Assembly (NCBI GenBank): GCA_028345195.1 | Contig: JAOMCX010000006.1 | Coordinates: forward strand, 1 to 64,000 | Reading direction: 5' to 3' | From: Candidatus Nitrosopelagicus sp. | GTDB lineage: Archaea > Thermoproteota > Nitrososphaeria > Nitrososphaerales > Nitrosopumilaceae | DNA: 64,000 bases | Shown: one piece after another, positions 25,781 to 34,191 of the stretch | How positions within the stretch are numbered: the stretch's first letter is position 1 | Layout of the letters: every line of letters starts with the position of its first letter | Made by a program: the position numbers and the translations under genes | Notes under the pieces: model-generated | Told to the model about the DNA's origin: nothing | The model's database searches: none | The model's input: the letters and a program-made list of their open reading frames with translations, nothing else

Positions 25781-26680
25781 TTGGACATTTTAGATATGAA
25801 AATTCTCAGTAGATTACTGAATAATTGTAGAAAACCAGATAGGCAAATTGGAAGAGAATTAGGAATTTCTGGCGGAGCAGTTGGTTCAAGAATTAGTAAA
25901 ATGCAAAAGTTAAGAATTATAGAAAAATTCTGTCTTAAAGTTGAACCACCACTTTTAGGATTGAATATGTTTTACATTGTAGTAAATACTCAAAATCAAA
26001 AAGAGATTATCAAAAATGTCAAACTAGCTGGAATGCCATTTGCAATTGTTCCATGTGTAGGAGGAAATACTGTCATCGGAGTTATAGTTAAAGAAGATAT
26101 GAAACAAAAAATTGAATTATTAGAGAAATTAATGGAAAATGTACGTGTGATGTCAGTTTTTGAAGCTGACAATACTAAGATCACACATAATCTAACTAGG
26201 ACCGATTTAGAAATTTTAAATCAATTGATAGAAGATCCTAGAAAAAAGATTGAACAATTATCAAAGGATACAAAACTATCAACAAAAACAATCAACAGAG
26301 GATTAGAGAAATTACAAGATAATGAATTAATACAATTTACACTTGTATATGATCCTAGTAAAATTGAAGGTTTCTTGTGTTATGCAGTTGTAGCAATCAC
26401 ACAAGAAGATATTCCAGAAATGTTAAAGAAATTTGAAAAAGAGTTTTCAGAAGATTATCTAATGACACCATTTTTAGCGAAAAATCAGATTGTTTTATTT
26501 TTGTATAGTGAAAGTATTTTCAAGATGGATGAGATGACAGAAAGAGTGGCAAAAGTGGAAGGCACCATAACAACTGAATTATTTATTCCAAAAAAAATTG
26601 ATATGCCAGAAAAATGGTTAGAAAAAAGATTGGAAACATTAACAAAGTCACAAACATTACATATTTCACAGACAAATTAA
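25781..26680 (+). CDS. Lrp/AsnC-like regulator with two helix-turn-helix domains
   Basis: 299-residue DNA-binding protein. The N terminus ([19 protein letters not shown]) is an Lrp/AsnC-type helix-turn-helix with recognition helix [14 protein letters not shown], followed by a RAM-like ligand domain. A second HTH begins near residue 143 ([17 protein letters not shown], recognition helix [16 protein letters not shown]) and a second alpha/beta segment follows. The start is TTG at 25781; AAATATAC lies about 20 nt upstream. It is divergent from the MacB-like operon across 115 bp and is the obvious candidate for its regulator, though that is inference. Confidence 0.82.
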   Translation: MDILDMKILSRLLNNCRKPDRQIGRELGISGGAVGSRISKMQKLRIIEKFCLKVEPPLLGLNMFYIVVNTQNQKEIIKNVKLAGMPFAIVPCVGGNTVIGVIVKEDMKQKIELLEKLMENVRVMSVFEADNTKITHNLTRTDLEILNQLIEDPRKKIEQLSKDTKLSTKTINRGLEKLQDNELIQFTLVYDPSKIEGFLCYAVVAITQEDIPEMLKKFEKEFSEDYLMTPFLAKNQIVLFLYSESIFKMDEMTERVAKVEGTITTELFIPKKIDMPEKWLEKRLETLTKSQTLHISQTN

Positions 26681-26682
26681 AA

Positions 26683-27198
26683 ATGAAAAAAGAAAAATTA
26701 TACAAAGGAAGATTATTTGAAATAAATGCATATAATATACAAGTAGAACATAGAAAAGTTAGAAGAGAGGTGATAGAACACCCAGGTGCTGCGGCAATGC
26801 TTGCATTTGATGAAAAGGGAAAAGTGCTTTTAGTTAAACAACATAGATTTCCTCATGGATATATTCTAGAAATTCCAGCAGGTACTTTGGAAAAAGGAGA
26901 AAAACCAATTGATTGTGCATATAGAGAAATTATTGAAGAAACCGGCTACAAGGCCAAAAAGATGACTAAATTAGTCTCATATTTCCCTTCAGTAGGCTAT
27001 AACAAAGAAGAAATTCATGTTTTTGTAGCATCAGGAACAAAAAAAGAATTTGAATTAAAATTAGATAATGATGAATTTATCACCGTTGTTAAAATGGATA
27101 TTAAAAAATTAATTGGGATGATTAAAGCTGGAAAAATTATTGATTCAAAAACAATATGTGCGGTAATGATTTATGCAGCAAAGAAAAAATTACTCTAA
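26683..27198 (+). CDS. NUDIX hydrolase (ADP-ribose pyrophosphatase type)
   Basis: Hydrolyses nucleoside-diphosphate-linked compounds, probably ADP-ribose or a related sugar nucleotide. The Nudix box G-x5-E-x7-REIIEETGY is complete (residues about 67-89), preceded by [19 protein letters not shown], typical of ADP-ribose pyrophosphatases. The frame is open further upstream into the regulator gene, but ATG at 26683, 2 nt after that gene's stop, gives the normal length (171 residues) and removes a 67-nt overlap. Co-transcription with the regulator is likely. It abuts the convergent PhoU-type gene with no gap. Confidence 0.9.
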   Translation: MKKEKLYKGRLFEINAYNIQVEHRKVRREVIEHPGAAAMLAFDEKGKVLLVKQHRFPHGYILEIPAGTLEKGEKPIDCAYREIIEETGYKAKKMTKLVSYFPSVGYNKEEIHVFVASGTKKEFELKLDNDEFITVVKMDIKKLIGMIKAGKIIDSKTICAVMIYAAKKKLL

Positions 27199-28176
27199 CT
27201 ATTTGTAACTTGGTTTAACTAAATCTGCTATATCTGACCAAGATTGTAATACTTTTTCAAACATATAGATAAGATCAAAAAATTCAAGAGAAATTTGTTT
27301 TTTACTTTCTAATGAAGATCTAATTTTAGAAATTTTTGTAGCATTATTTCTTTGTAATCTAATTGCATCAATTGCAAGTGTTCTATTATTAGAAATAAAA
27401 GAATCAATAGATTTTATCTGTATTTCTTCCATATCTTTTGCAAAATCATGAAGTTTCTTTAGCTCAACTTTAGAAAGATTTGATTTAATTAACGATTGAG
27501 ATAACTCAACAATAGTATCACCTGCAATTTCAAGTGTATTTGCTGCAATTCTATAATCAAGAATATCAATATTTTCTAAATTAAAAATATTAGCTAATCT
27601 AGCATCCATTATAGTACTTCTAATTAATCTAACAAGAAGAAAATATTGTCTATTAATTTCGGCATCACGATTTACTATAGTTTCTAGATTTGTTTTATCA
27701 CCACTTTGTAATGATGATACAACATCACTAAACATTCCTAGTGCAATGGAGCTCATTCGTTTTAGAATATTTTGTGGATTAATTGATGTCTCATCAAGTA
27801 AAAATTGGACCGAGATATTTGTTGCATCTTCATCTATAATTTCCATTCCAACTAATCTTCTTGTTGAACCACGAACACTTTCCCTATCAGTAATCGAAAT
27901 TGGGGATTTACTTACAATTTTGATCATATCAAATCCTAAAAGATACGCACCAGTGATTGTTGGTACAATGCTTTCACCTTTTGGAAGAGGATAAGTAATT
28001 TCAATATCCTTTGATGGTCTTTTACTTAGCTGTGTTCTAATAGAAAGATTATTTTTGTTTGTTTCAATTTCAACTTGGTTAGTTTTATCTAGATTATTTG
28101 CATCAATCCATTCTTTTGGAAGAGATACTAGAATACTACTTCCAATCTTTTGCAGGCGTCGTGTGAACGTAGTCAA
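27199..28176 (-). CDS. PhoU-domain regulator with N-terminal AbrB-type DNA-binding domain
   Basis: 325-residue archaeal phosphate-uptake regulator type. The N-terminal 45 residues (TRRLQKIGSSILVSLPKEWID) form a SpoVT/AbrB swapped-hairpin domain; the rest is two PhoU-like three-helix bundles, with the E/D-rich helix patterns LANIFNLENIDILDYRI and LHDFAKDMEEIQIKSID. PhoU proteins sense phosphate status and control phosphate transport. No phosphate transporter is nearby. It is divergent from the pantoate kinase gene across 48 bp. Confidence 0.88.
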   Translation of the reverse strand: MTTFTRRLQKIGSSILVSLPKEWIDANNLDKTNQVEIETNKNNLSIRTQLSKRPSKDIEITYPLPKGESIVPTITGAYLLGFDMIKIVSKSPISITDRESVRGSTRRLVGMEIIDEDATNISVQFLLDETSINPQNILKRMSSIALGMFSDVVSSLQSGDKTNLETIVNRDAEINRQYFLLVRLIRSTIMDARLANIFNLENIDILDYRIAANTLEIAGDTIVELSQSLIKSNLSKVELKKLHDFAKDMEEIQIKSIDSFISNNRTLAIDAIRLQRNNATKISKIRSSLESKKQISLEFFDLIYMFEKVLQSWSDIADLVKPSYK

Positions 28177-28224
28177 TTTATACTAATTTATATTATTTAA
28201 GCCAAGTATTAATATTTTCCAAAT

Positions 28225-29133
28225 ATGTCAAGTTTGATCATGATGGCAACAGCATTTTGTCCTGCACATATCACGGGTTTTTTCAAGGCAGAATTAGATA
28301 AAGAAGATTCTAAACAACTTGGATCTTTAGGTGCAGGATTTTCTATACAGAAAGGTGTTAAAACAACAGTTACTGTAAGAGAGAGAACAAAACATGACAT
28401 TTCAGATTTTGCAATAAAGGTAAATGGTTTTGAATCAGGAGATATGCGAGTATCAGAATTAGTTCTAAGTAAATTTAGTGTAAAAGGAAAATTCATTGAT
28501 GTTACACATAATATTGATGTTCCAGTTGGTTATGGGTTTGGTTGTAGTGCTGCAGTTGCACTATCACTATCTATTGCATTAAATGATGCATTAGATTGTA
28601 AATTAACAAAAATTCAGGTAGCACAAATAGCACATGACATTGAGATAGAATGTAGAACAGGATTAGGAGATGTTTTAGCATCTTACCACGGAGGATTTGA
28701 GGTTAGAGTAAAACCAGGTGCACCAGGAGTTGGCCAAGTAAAAAGAATTAATTCAAAAGAAAAACGTGACGTGATTATAATTTGTTTTAATCCAATTTCA
28801 ACAAAAAAATTTCTCAAAGAAAAAATTTCATCAATTAATGGACTAGGTGGAAAAATGGTGAAAAAACTTATTGAAAGTAATGATACAGAAGAGTTTCAAG
28901 ACATGTCAGTGAAGTTTGCAAAATATGTAAATGTAATAACGCCAAAAATGAATCAAGTTATCAATCTTTTGCATAAAAATGGAATAAAATGTGGTGTAGC
29001 ATTATTTGGTGAGACAGTATTTTCACTAGTAACAAAAGATGAAAAAAATAAAGTAAAAGAAATTTTAAAGCAATTTGACGATGGATTAATAATTACATCA
29101 AAGATTGATAATTCTGGTGCCAGATTACAATAA
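28225..29133 (+). CDS. Pantoate kinase (GHMP family, archaeal CoA pathway)
   Basis: Phosphorylates pantoate to 4-phosphopantoate, the archaeal alternative to bacterial pantothenate kinase. The 302-residue product shows an early AFCPAHITGFF motif (about residues 10-20), the GHMP ATP-binding loop PVGYGFGCSAAVALSLS (about 96-112) and a C-terminal GVALFGETVFSLV segment. Assignment is strengthened by the neighbours: phosphopantothenate synthetase, panB and coaBC follow in the same direction, making this the archaeal CoA operon. Confidence 0.92.
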   Translation: MSSLIMMATAFCPAHITGFFKAELDKEDSKQLGSLGAGFSIQKGVKTTVTVRERTKHDISDFAIKVNGFESGDMRVSELVLSKFSVKGKFIDVTHNIDVPVGYGFGCSAAVALSLSIALNDALDCKLTKIQVAQIAHDIEIECRTGLGDVLASYHGGFEVRVKPGAPGVGQVKRINSKEKRDVIIICFNPISTKKFLKEKISSINGLGGKMVKKLIESNDTEEFQDMSVKFAKYVNVITPKMNQVINLLHKNGIKCGVALFGETVFSLVTKDEKNKVKEILKQFDDGLIITSKIDNSGARLQ

Positions 29134-29140
29134 TTTTTTG

Positions 29141-29884
29141 ATGTACATGAATATTCCAAAGTCTCATCCTCGATATTTGTCTCTTCAAATTAGAGAAAAA
29201 TTAGTTAGTGGTTTCAATAATAACTTAGTTGCAAAAGAAGGACTGTTAGCTCATGGTAGAGGAGAAGCTTTTGATTATCTGATAGGTGAGAAAACAACAA
29301 AATCTGCAAAAGATGCAATTAAAGCTGCATCAATTATGCTAAATCAGGCAGAAAATTCAGTAATTTCAGTTAATGGAAATTTTGTTGCACTTTGTCCAAA
29401 AGAAATTATTCAGTTAGCAAAAATAACAAACTCAAAGATAGAAGTAAATTTATTTTATTCAAGTGAAAAACGAAAAAAAGCAATTTCAAATATTTTGAAA
29501 AAATCTGGCGCAAAAGAAATTCTAGGAATGAATAAAAAACAATCTACTAAACTAAAGGGAATAGATAGTGCTAGGAGAATTGTTGACAAAAATGGGATAT
29601 TTTCTGCAGATGTGGTCTTAGTTCCATTAGAAGATGGAGATAGAACTATTGCTCTAAAAAAGGCAAAAAAGAAGATTATCACATTTGATCTAAATCCACT
29701 TTCAAGAACTGCACAAACTGCAGATGTGACAATTGTAGATAATGTAACGCGTGCGATGAAATTACTTATTTCTGAATCAAGAAAACAATCAAAAAAACAA
29801 AGTTCATTTGACAACAAGAAAAATCTAAAAATTACAATTTTAGAGATTCAAAAAAATCTAAAACGGAGAGCAAAAAATGTCTAA
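29141..29884 (+). CDS. 4-phosphopantoate--beta-alanine ligase (phosphopantothenate synthetase)
   Basis: Joins 4-phosphopantoate and beta-alanine in the archaeal CoA route. The 247-residue product begins NIPKSHPRYLSLQIREKL (near residues 4-21), the conserved N terminus of the family, and contains AKEGLLAHGRGEAFDYLIGE (about 38-57) and VLVPLEDGDRT...TFDLNPLSRTAQ (about 165-200). An ORF is open from 29105, but ATG 29141 (or 29147) just after the pantoate kinase stop is the sensible start. It overlaps panB by 8 nt. Confidence 0.93.
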   Translation: MYMNIPKSHPRYLSLQIREKLVSGFNNNLVAKEGLLAHGRGEAFDYLIGEKTTKSAKDAIKAASIMLNQAENSVISVNGNFVALCPKEIIQLAKITNSKIEVNLFYSSEKRKKAISNILKKSGAKEILGMNKKQSTKLKGIDSARRIVDKNGIFSADVVLVPLEDGDRTIALKKAKKKIITFDLNPLSRTAQTADVTIVDNVTRAMKLLISESRKQSKKQSSFDNKKNLKITILEIQKNLKRRAKNV

Positions 29885-30692
29885 AACTGTAAATGACATA
29901 ATACAAATGAAGTCAAAAGAAAAAATTACTGTATTAACCGGATATGACTCAACTATGACTACGCTGTGTGATAAAGCAGATGTAATTCTAGTCGGAGATA
30001 GTGCTGGAATGGTGATGTTAGGATACGATAGCACAAAAGATGTGACAATGGATGATATGGTGCGTTTTACAACTGCCGTAAAAAATGCAAAAACTAATTC
30101 ATTAATTGTTACAGATCTTCCAATTAATTCTTATGAAAATGAAGATTCAGCTATAACTAATTCAAAAAGATTGGTACTAGCAGGAGCACATGCAGTAAAA
30201 TTAGAAGGTGGAAAAGAGGTTGCAGATATTATTAGAGCGGTAAAAGATTCAGGTATTCCGGTAATGGGACATCTTGGATTACTTCCACAAACTGCAGAAA
30301 AATATTCTGTTCAAGCAAAAAAAAGTGAAGATGCAGTTAGATTGATAGAAGATGCCAAAATTTTAGAACAATCAGGAGTATTTAGTATTGTTTTAGAGAT
30401 GGTCACAAATGATGTTACAAAAATTATTACAAAAGATGTCAAAGTTCCAACCATAGGAATTGGTTCAGGCAAGGATTGTGACGGTCAAGTATTAGTTATT
30501 CACGATATGCTAGGAATGTTTGAGAAAATAAAGCCAAAATTTGCTAAGAGATATTTGAATTTATCAGAAGAAATTAGAAATGCAGTTAGTTCATACGTAA
30601 AAGATGTAAAAGAAGAGAAATTTCCTGGAGAAGAACATACATTTTCTATGGAAAAAGACGAGTTAGAAAAGTTGGAGAAAGAAAATGTCTAA
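29877..30692 (+). CDS. panB: 3-methyl-2-oxobutanoate hydroxymethyltransferase PanB
   Basis: Makes ketopantoate from 2-oxoisovalerate and methylene-tetrahydrofolate or an archaeal C1 carrier. The 271-residue product has the Mg-binding VGDSAGMVMLGYDST (about residues 37-51), VKLEGGKE (about 107-114), PVMGHLGLLPQTA (about 127-139) and GIGSGKDCDGQVLVIHDMLG (about 193-212). Length is normal. It overlaps the synthetase upstream by 8 nt and coaBC downstream by 8 nt, so translation of the operon is tightly coupled. Confidence 0.96.
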   Translation: MSKTVNDIIQMKSKEKITVLTGYDSTMTTLCDKADVILVGDSAGMVMLGYDSTKDVTMDDMVRFTTAVKNAKTNSLIVTDLPINSYENEDSAITNSKRLVLAGAHAVKLEGGKEVADIIRAVKDSGIPVMGHLGLLPQTAEKYSVQAKKSEDAVRLIEDAKILEQSGVFSIVLEMVTNDVTKIITKDVKVPTIGIGSGKDCDGQVLVIHDMLGMFEKIKPKFAKRYLNLSEEIRNAVSSYVKDVKEEKFPGEEHTFSMEKDELEKLEKENV

Positions 30693-31920
30693 GAAAGGAT
30701 TACCACATCCATCACTTGACATTGTAGAAAGTCATGGTACTGAGCTTACTGGAAAAAATATTGTTCTTTGTGTTGCAGGTTCAGTTGCTGCATACAAGTC
30801 AATTGAACTTGCTAGATTACTAATGCGACATGGGGCAAATGTCAAATGTGTAATGTCAAATGCCAGTACAAAATTAATCAAACCAGACTATATGAAATGG
30901 GCTACAGGAAATAATGTAATTACAAAATTAACTGGAGATATGGAACATATTGAATTAGCAGATTACAAAAGATCTGATTTACTAATCGTATATCCTTCAA
31001 CTGCAAATACCTTAGGAAAATTAGCAACAGGTATAGACGATACACCAATATCTACAGTTCTTACCGTTGCATTTGGTTCAAGAATTCCAATAATTATGGG
31101 TCTTGCAATGCATCGTTCAATGTATGAAAATGCTGCTGTCAGGAAAAATATGGACTTTCTAAAAAGGAAAATAGATTTTGTATCTCCACAAATGATTGAA
31201 GGAAAGGCAAAAGCACCAGAACCAGAAGATATGCTATCATTTGTTTTGAAAAAATTTGGAGGTTCAGAAAAATTACGTGGAAAGAAAGTTTTGATGACTG
31301 CAGGTCCAACTATAGAAAAAATAGACTCGATTCGTGTAATAACAAATCAAAGTTCTGGAAAAACAGGAACGTTATTAGCTTCGGAATTAATTTCAGCAGG
31401 AGCAAAAGTCACTTTGGTATATGGCCCAGGAACAAGTGAACCACCAAAAGGTGCGAAAGTAATTCGAGTAAATTCTGTAGAAGAAATGAATAAAGCAATC
31501 AATGAATGTTTGAAGAAAAAATTTGATATTGCAATAATGGCTGCAGCTGCATCAGACTATGTAGTCAAAAATACAATCTCAAATAAAATAAAAAGTGACA
31601 AAAAGGAAATTAATGTAAAGCTTGTAAAAGCACCAAAGATTATTGATGTTATAAAAAAGAAGCAAAAAGGAATTTTTCTCATTGGTTTCAAGGCTGAAAC
31701 TGATATTTCTAAAAAGGAATTAGTTAATCGTGCAAAAAAGAAATTAAAAGAATCAAATGCGGACATGATAATTGCAAATGATATTGGCCAAAAGTATAAC
31801 AAAGATTCAAGTTATAACGAAATTATAATTATAGATTCTAAAAAAATAACAAATATTCCAAGAACTAAAAAAGAGAGACTTTCTAAAATAATTTGTAAAA
31901 ACATTGAAAAAAGATTCTAA
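30685..31920 (+). CDS. coaBC: Bifunctional phosphopantothenoylcysteine decarboxylase/synthetase CoaBC
   Basis: Adds cysteine to 4'-phosphopantothenate and decarboxylates the product to 4'-phosphopantetheine. The 411-residue product has the CoaC flavoprotein half (LCVAGSVAAYKSIELARLL near residues 28-46, YPSTANTLGKLATGIDD near 109-125) and the CoaB half (LMTAGPTIEKIDSIRVITNQSSGK near 206-229, IMAAAASDYV near 283-292, LIGFKAETD). Last of the four CoA genes; a methyltransferase gene overlaps its end by 17 nt. Confidence 0.96.
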   Translation: MSKKGLPHPSLDIVESHGTELTGKNIVLCVAGSVAAYKSIELARLLMRHGANVKCVMSNASTKLIKPDYMKWATGNNVITKLTGDMEHIELADYKRSDLLIVYPSTANTLGKLATGIDDTPISTVLTVAFGSRIPIIMGLAMHRSMYENAAVRKNMDFLKRKIDFVSPQMIEGKAKAPEPEDMLSFVLKKFGGSEKLRGKKVLMTAGPTIEKIDSIRVITNQSSGKTGTLLASELISAGAKVTLVYGPGTSEPPKGAKVIRVNSVEEMNKAINECLKKKFDIAIMAAAASDYVVKNTISNKIKSDKKEINVKLVKAPKIIDVIKKKQKGIFLIGFKAETDISKKELVNRAKKKLKESNADMIIANDIGQKYNKDSSYNEIIIIDSKKITNIPRTKKERLSKIICKNIEKRF

Positions 31921-32746
31921 AGGTGTAAAATACAAACAACGTACAATTTCAGTTTGGAATGAGGTTGCACCATTTTATCATAAGAGATGGGCAAAAAATG
32001 AAGTTGGGCCATTTGGCGTTACAAAGAAACTGTTAGAGTTGTCTAAAATAAAAAAGAATGATACAGTTTTAGATCTTGCATGTGGTACAGGGCTTGTTAC
32101 AAAGAAACTAATCAGAAAAGTTGGAAGTAAAGGTGAAATTTATGCGATAGATTCATCAGAATCTGCAATTAAAATAGCAAAAAGATGGACAGGTAGTACT
32201 AAAAACGTACATTTCATTAGAGCAGATGCTGAAAAAATTCAATTTAATACAAAATTGGATGCAATTACATGTCAATATGCATTATTCTTTTTTCCTAATG
32301 AACAGAAAGTATTAAAAAATATGAAAAAGTTTTTGAAGAAAAATGGAACAATTACACTTGCCGTTCATGGAAAATACAATGTTCCATACTTTGATTGTAT
32401 TTTAGAATCAGTAAAGAAATTCATTCCAGATTACTTACCAAAATATCCAGAGATGGATAGATTTGGAACAAAAGAAACCTTTGCAATGGCGATAAAAAAA
32501 GCAGGATTTAGTAAAATTATAGTCAAGAAGTTTGTTTTCAAATACAGTCCAGGTACATTTTCAGAGTATTGGAATAATTATAAAAAACATCTATCAAAAC
32601 CTCTAAAAGAAAAATTTGATTCTCTAACAAAATTTCAAAAAGATAATCTCAGAGAGATGATTAAAGATAAGACCATAGAATATACTAAAAAAGATGGAAA
32701 GATTGTATTTCCATGGGAAGTTCTAGTCTTGACAGCAAAAAAATAG
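31904..32746 (+). CDS. Class I SAM-dependent methyltransferase (UbiE/MenG-like)
   Basis: 280-residue methyltransferase with the SAM-binding glycine motif VLDLACGTGLVTKKL (about residues 52-66), an acidic end of beta-2 (IYAIDSSESAI) and post-I motif FIRADAEKI. The N terminus (RTISVWNEVAPFYHKRW) resembles UbiE/COQ5 quinone methyltransferases, but acceptor specificity cannot be deduced. The TTG start at 31904 lies within the end of coaBC (17-nt overlap), suggesting co-transcription. No in-frame ATG is available before the conserved region. Confidence 0.82.
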   Translation: MKKDSKGVKYKQRTISVWNEVAPFYHKRWAKNEVGPFGVTKKLLELSKIKKNDTVLDLACGTGLVTKKLIRKVGSKGEIYAIDSSESAIKIAKRWTGSTKNVHFIRADAEKIQFNTKLDAITCQYALFFFPNEQKVLKNMKKFLKKNGTITLAVHGKYNVPYFDCILESVKKFIPDYLPKYPEMDRFGTKETFAMAIKKAGFSKIIVKKFVFKYSPGTFSEYWNNYKKHLSKPLKEKFDSLTKFQKDNLREMIKDKTIEYTKKDGKIVFPWEVLVLTAKK

Positions 32747-32787
32747 TGACATCAGACATAAATTCAGATTAACAATGCATTTAGAGT

Positions 32788-33855
32788 GTGAAAGTTAGAA
32801 GAAAACGACTTTTGAAACACTGTAAAGAAATTACAGGTTGTGACATGATAGTTGCATTAGAGCCTGAAAATCTATTTTACATGACTGGGTTTTGGGGAGA
32901 AGCAATTGGGATTTTAGAAAAGAATGGAAAGACTACAATCATTGCACCAGAATTAGAAATAGGTAGAGCAAAAGAAGAAGGAATTGATTGTACAGTAATT
33001 CAATCTGATCGTGGAATGAGTTCTTTGTTAACATTGAAGAAATTTCTCAAAGGAAAGGTCTGTACAGATTGTCAGAATTATTCTGTAATGCAGTCGTTGA
33101 AAAAAACATTTCCAAAAATTAAAAATTCAATTGAACCATTTAACAAATCAAGAGAAATTAAAGATGATAATGAAATTAAAATTCTAAAAAAAGCATCTAA
33201 AATAATTGATGAAATGTTTGGAATTTGTCAGAAAAAGATCAAAGTAGGACAAAAAGAATCTGAACTTCAAGCAATTTTAATGTCATATGCAGTAGAAAAT
33301 GAAATGTTTGATACAGGATATCGTTCTACATTAAATCCGTTAATTATTGCAGGTGGACCAAATGGTGCATTACCACACGCACAAGTAACTAATAGAAAAT
33401 TTAAAAAAAATGAATTAATTGTTATAGATTTAACATTAAGATACAAAGGTTATGTTTCAGATGCAACTAGAACATTTGCAATAGGAAAAATATCTAATGA
33501 AGAAAAAAATGTTTATGAAATTGTTAAAGAATCACAAAAAGCTGGACTAAAAGCTGTTAAACCAAACATAGATTGTAAAAAAATTGACGATGCATGTAGA
33601 AAAATTATTGATGAATCAGGTTATGGTAAATATTTTATTCATTCAACTGGACATGGTATTGGATTAGATGTACATGAATTACCAACAATTGGTCCAAGAA
33701 GTTCTACAAAGTTAGAAAAAAATATGGCAATAACTGTAGAACCGGGAATTTACATTCCAAAAAAGTTTGGTGTACGAATTGAAGATTCATTAGTTGTAAC
33801 ACAAAAAAATCCAATTCTTTTGCACAAATTTACAAAAGACTTGTGTGTCGTATAA
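32788..33855 (+). CDS. Xaa-Pro aminopeptidase/dipeptidase (M24 family)
   Basis: Cleaves peptides with proline in the second position. The 355-residue product has the creatinase-like N-terminal domain and the pita-bread domain with all five metal ligands in order: D in VIDLTLRYKG, D in YVSDATRTF, H in STGHGIGLDVHE, E in VEPGIYIP and E in VRIEDSLVV. The start is GTG at 32788. It follows the methyltransferase by 41 nt and precedes sepF by 57 nt, all plus strand. Confidence 0.93.
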   Translation: MKVRRKRLLKHCKEITGCDMIVALEPENLFYMTGFWGEAIGILEKNGKTTIIAPELEIGRAKEEGIDCTVIQSDRGMSSLLTLKKFLKGKVCTDCQNYSVMQSLKKTFPKIKNSIEPFNKSREIKDDNEIKILKKASKIIDEMFGICQKKIKVGQKESELQAILMSYAVENEMFDTGYRSTLNPLIIAGGPNGALPHAQVTNRKFKKNELIVIDLTLRYKGYVSDATRTFAIGKISNEEKNVYEIVKESQKAGLKAVKPNIDCKKIDDACRKIIDESGYGKYFIHSTGHGIGLDVHELPTIGPRSSTKLEKNMAITVEPGIYIPKKFGVRIEDSLVVTQKNPILLHKFTKDLCVV

Positions 33856-33912
33856 TTTTTGAGGCTAAATAGATCAAAAGAGTTTATGAAGGTGTAGATC
33901 GGGAATAAAGCT

Positions 33913-34191
33913 GTGCAAAAACAAGAAAACACAACGTACTTGAAAGCAATCACTATTCGTGATCCTAGTGATTTACATTCAATAAAAGAAGACATTAAAA
34001 AAGGAATGGTTCTCATTTTAAGAGTTACACCATTAGCACAGTCAGATGTTGAGAAATTACGTAAGGTTGTTGAAGAGCTTTATGTCATTGCACGCAATGC
34101 AGAAGCGGACATTGCAAGATTAGGAGAAGAAAGAATCATTGTAACTCCACCAAATGTAAAAATTTGGAAACCAGATTATGATTTAAAATAA
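33913..34191 (+). CDS. sepF: SepF-like cell-division protein (core domain only)
   Basis: SepF anchors FtsZ to the membrane in many archaea and Gram-positive bacteria. The 92-residue product corresponds to the SepF core (DLHSIKEDIKKGMVLILRVTPL..., ending in IIVTPPNVKIW). With the GTG start at 33913 only about eight residues precede the core, so the N-terminal amphipathic membrane helix usually expected is absent or very short. No ftsZ is nearby; crenarchaeal-type Cdv genes are not in the window either. It overlaps the convergent aCPSF1 gene by 9 nt. Confidence 0.8.
   Translation: MQKQENTTYLKAITIRDPSDLHSIKEDIKKGMVLILRVTPLAQSDVEKLRKVVEELYVIARNAEADIARLGEERIIVTPPNVKIWKPDYDLK

Noticed and set aside
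25666-25788. N-terminal extension of the FtsX-like permease
   Set aside because: The open frame runs upstream to 25788, but it crosses the regulator start and the TATA element at 25685-25695; the ATG at 25665 fits family and promoter spacing better.
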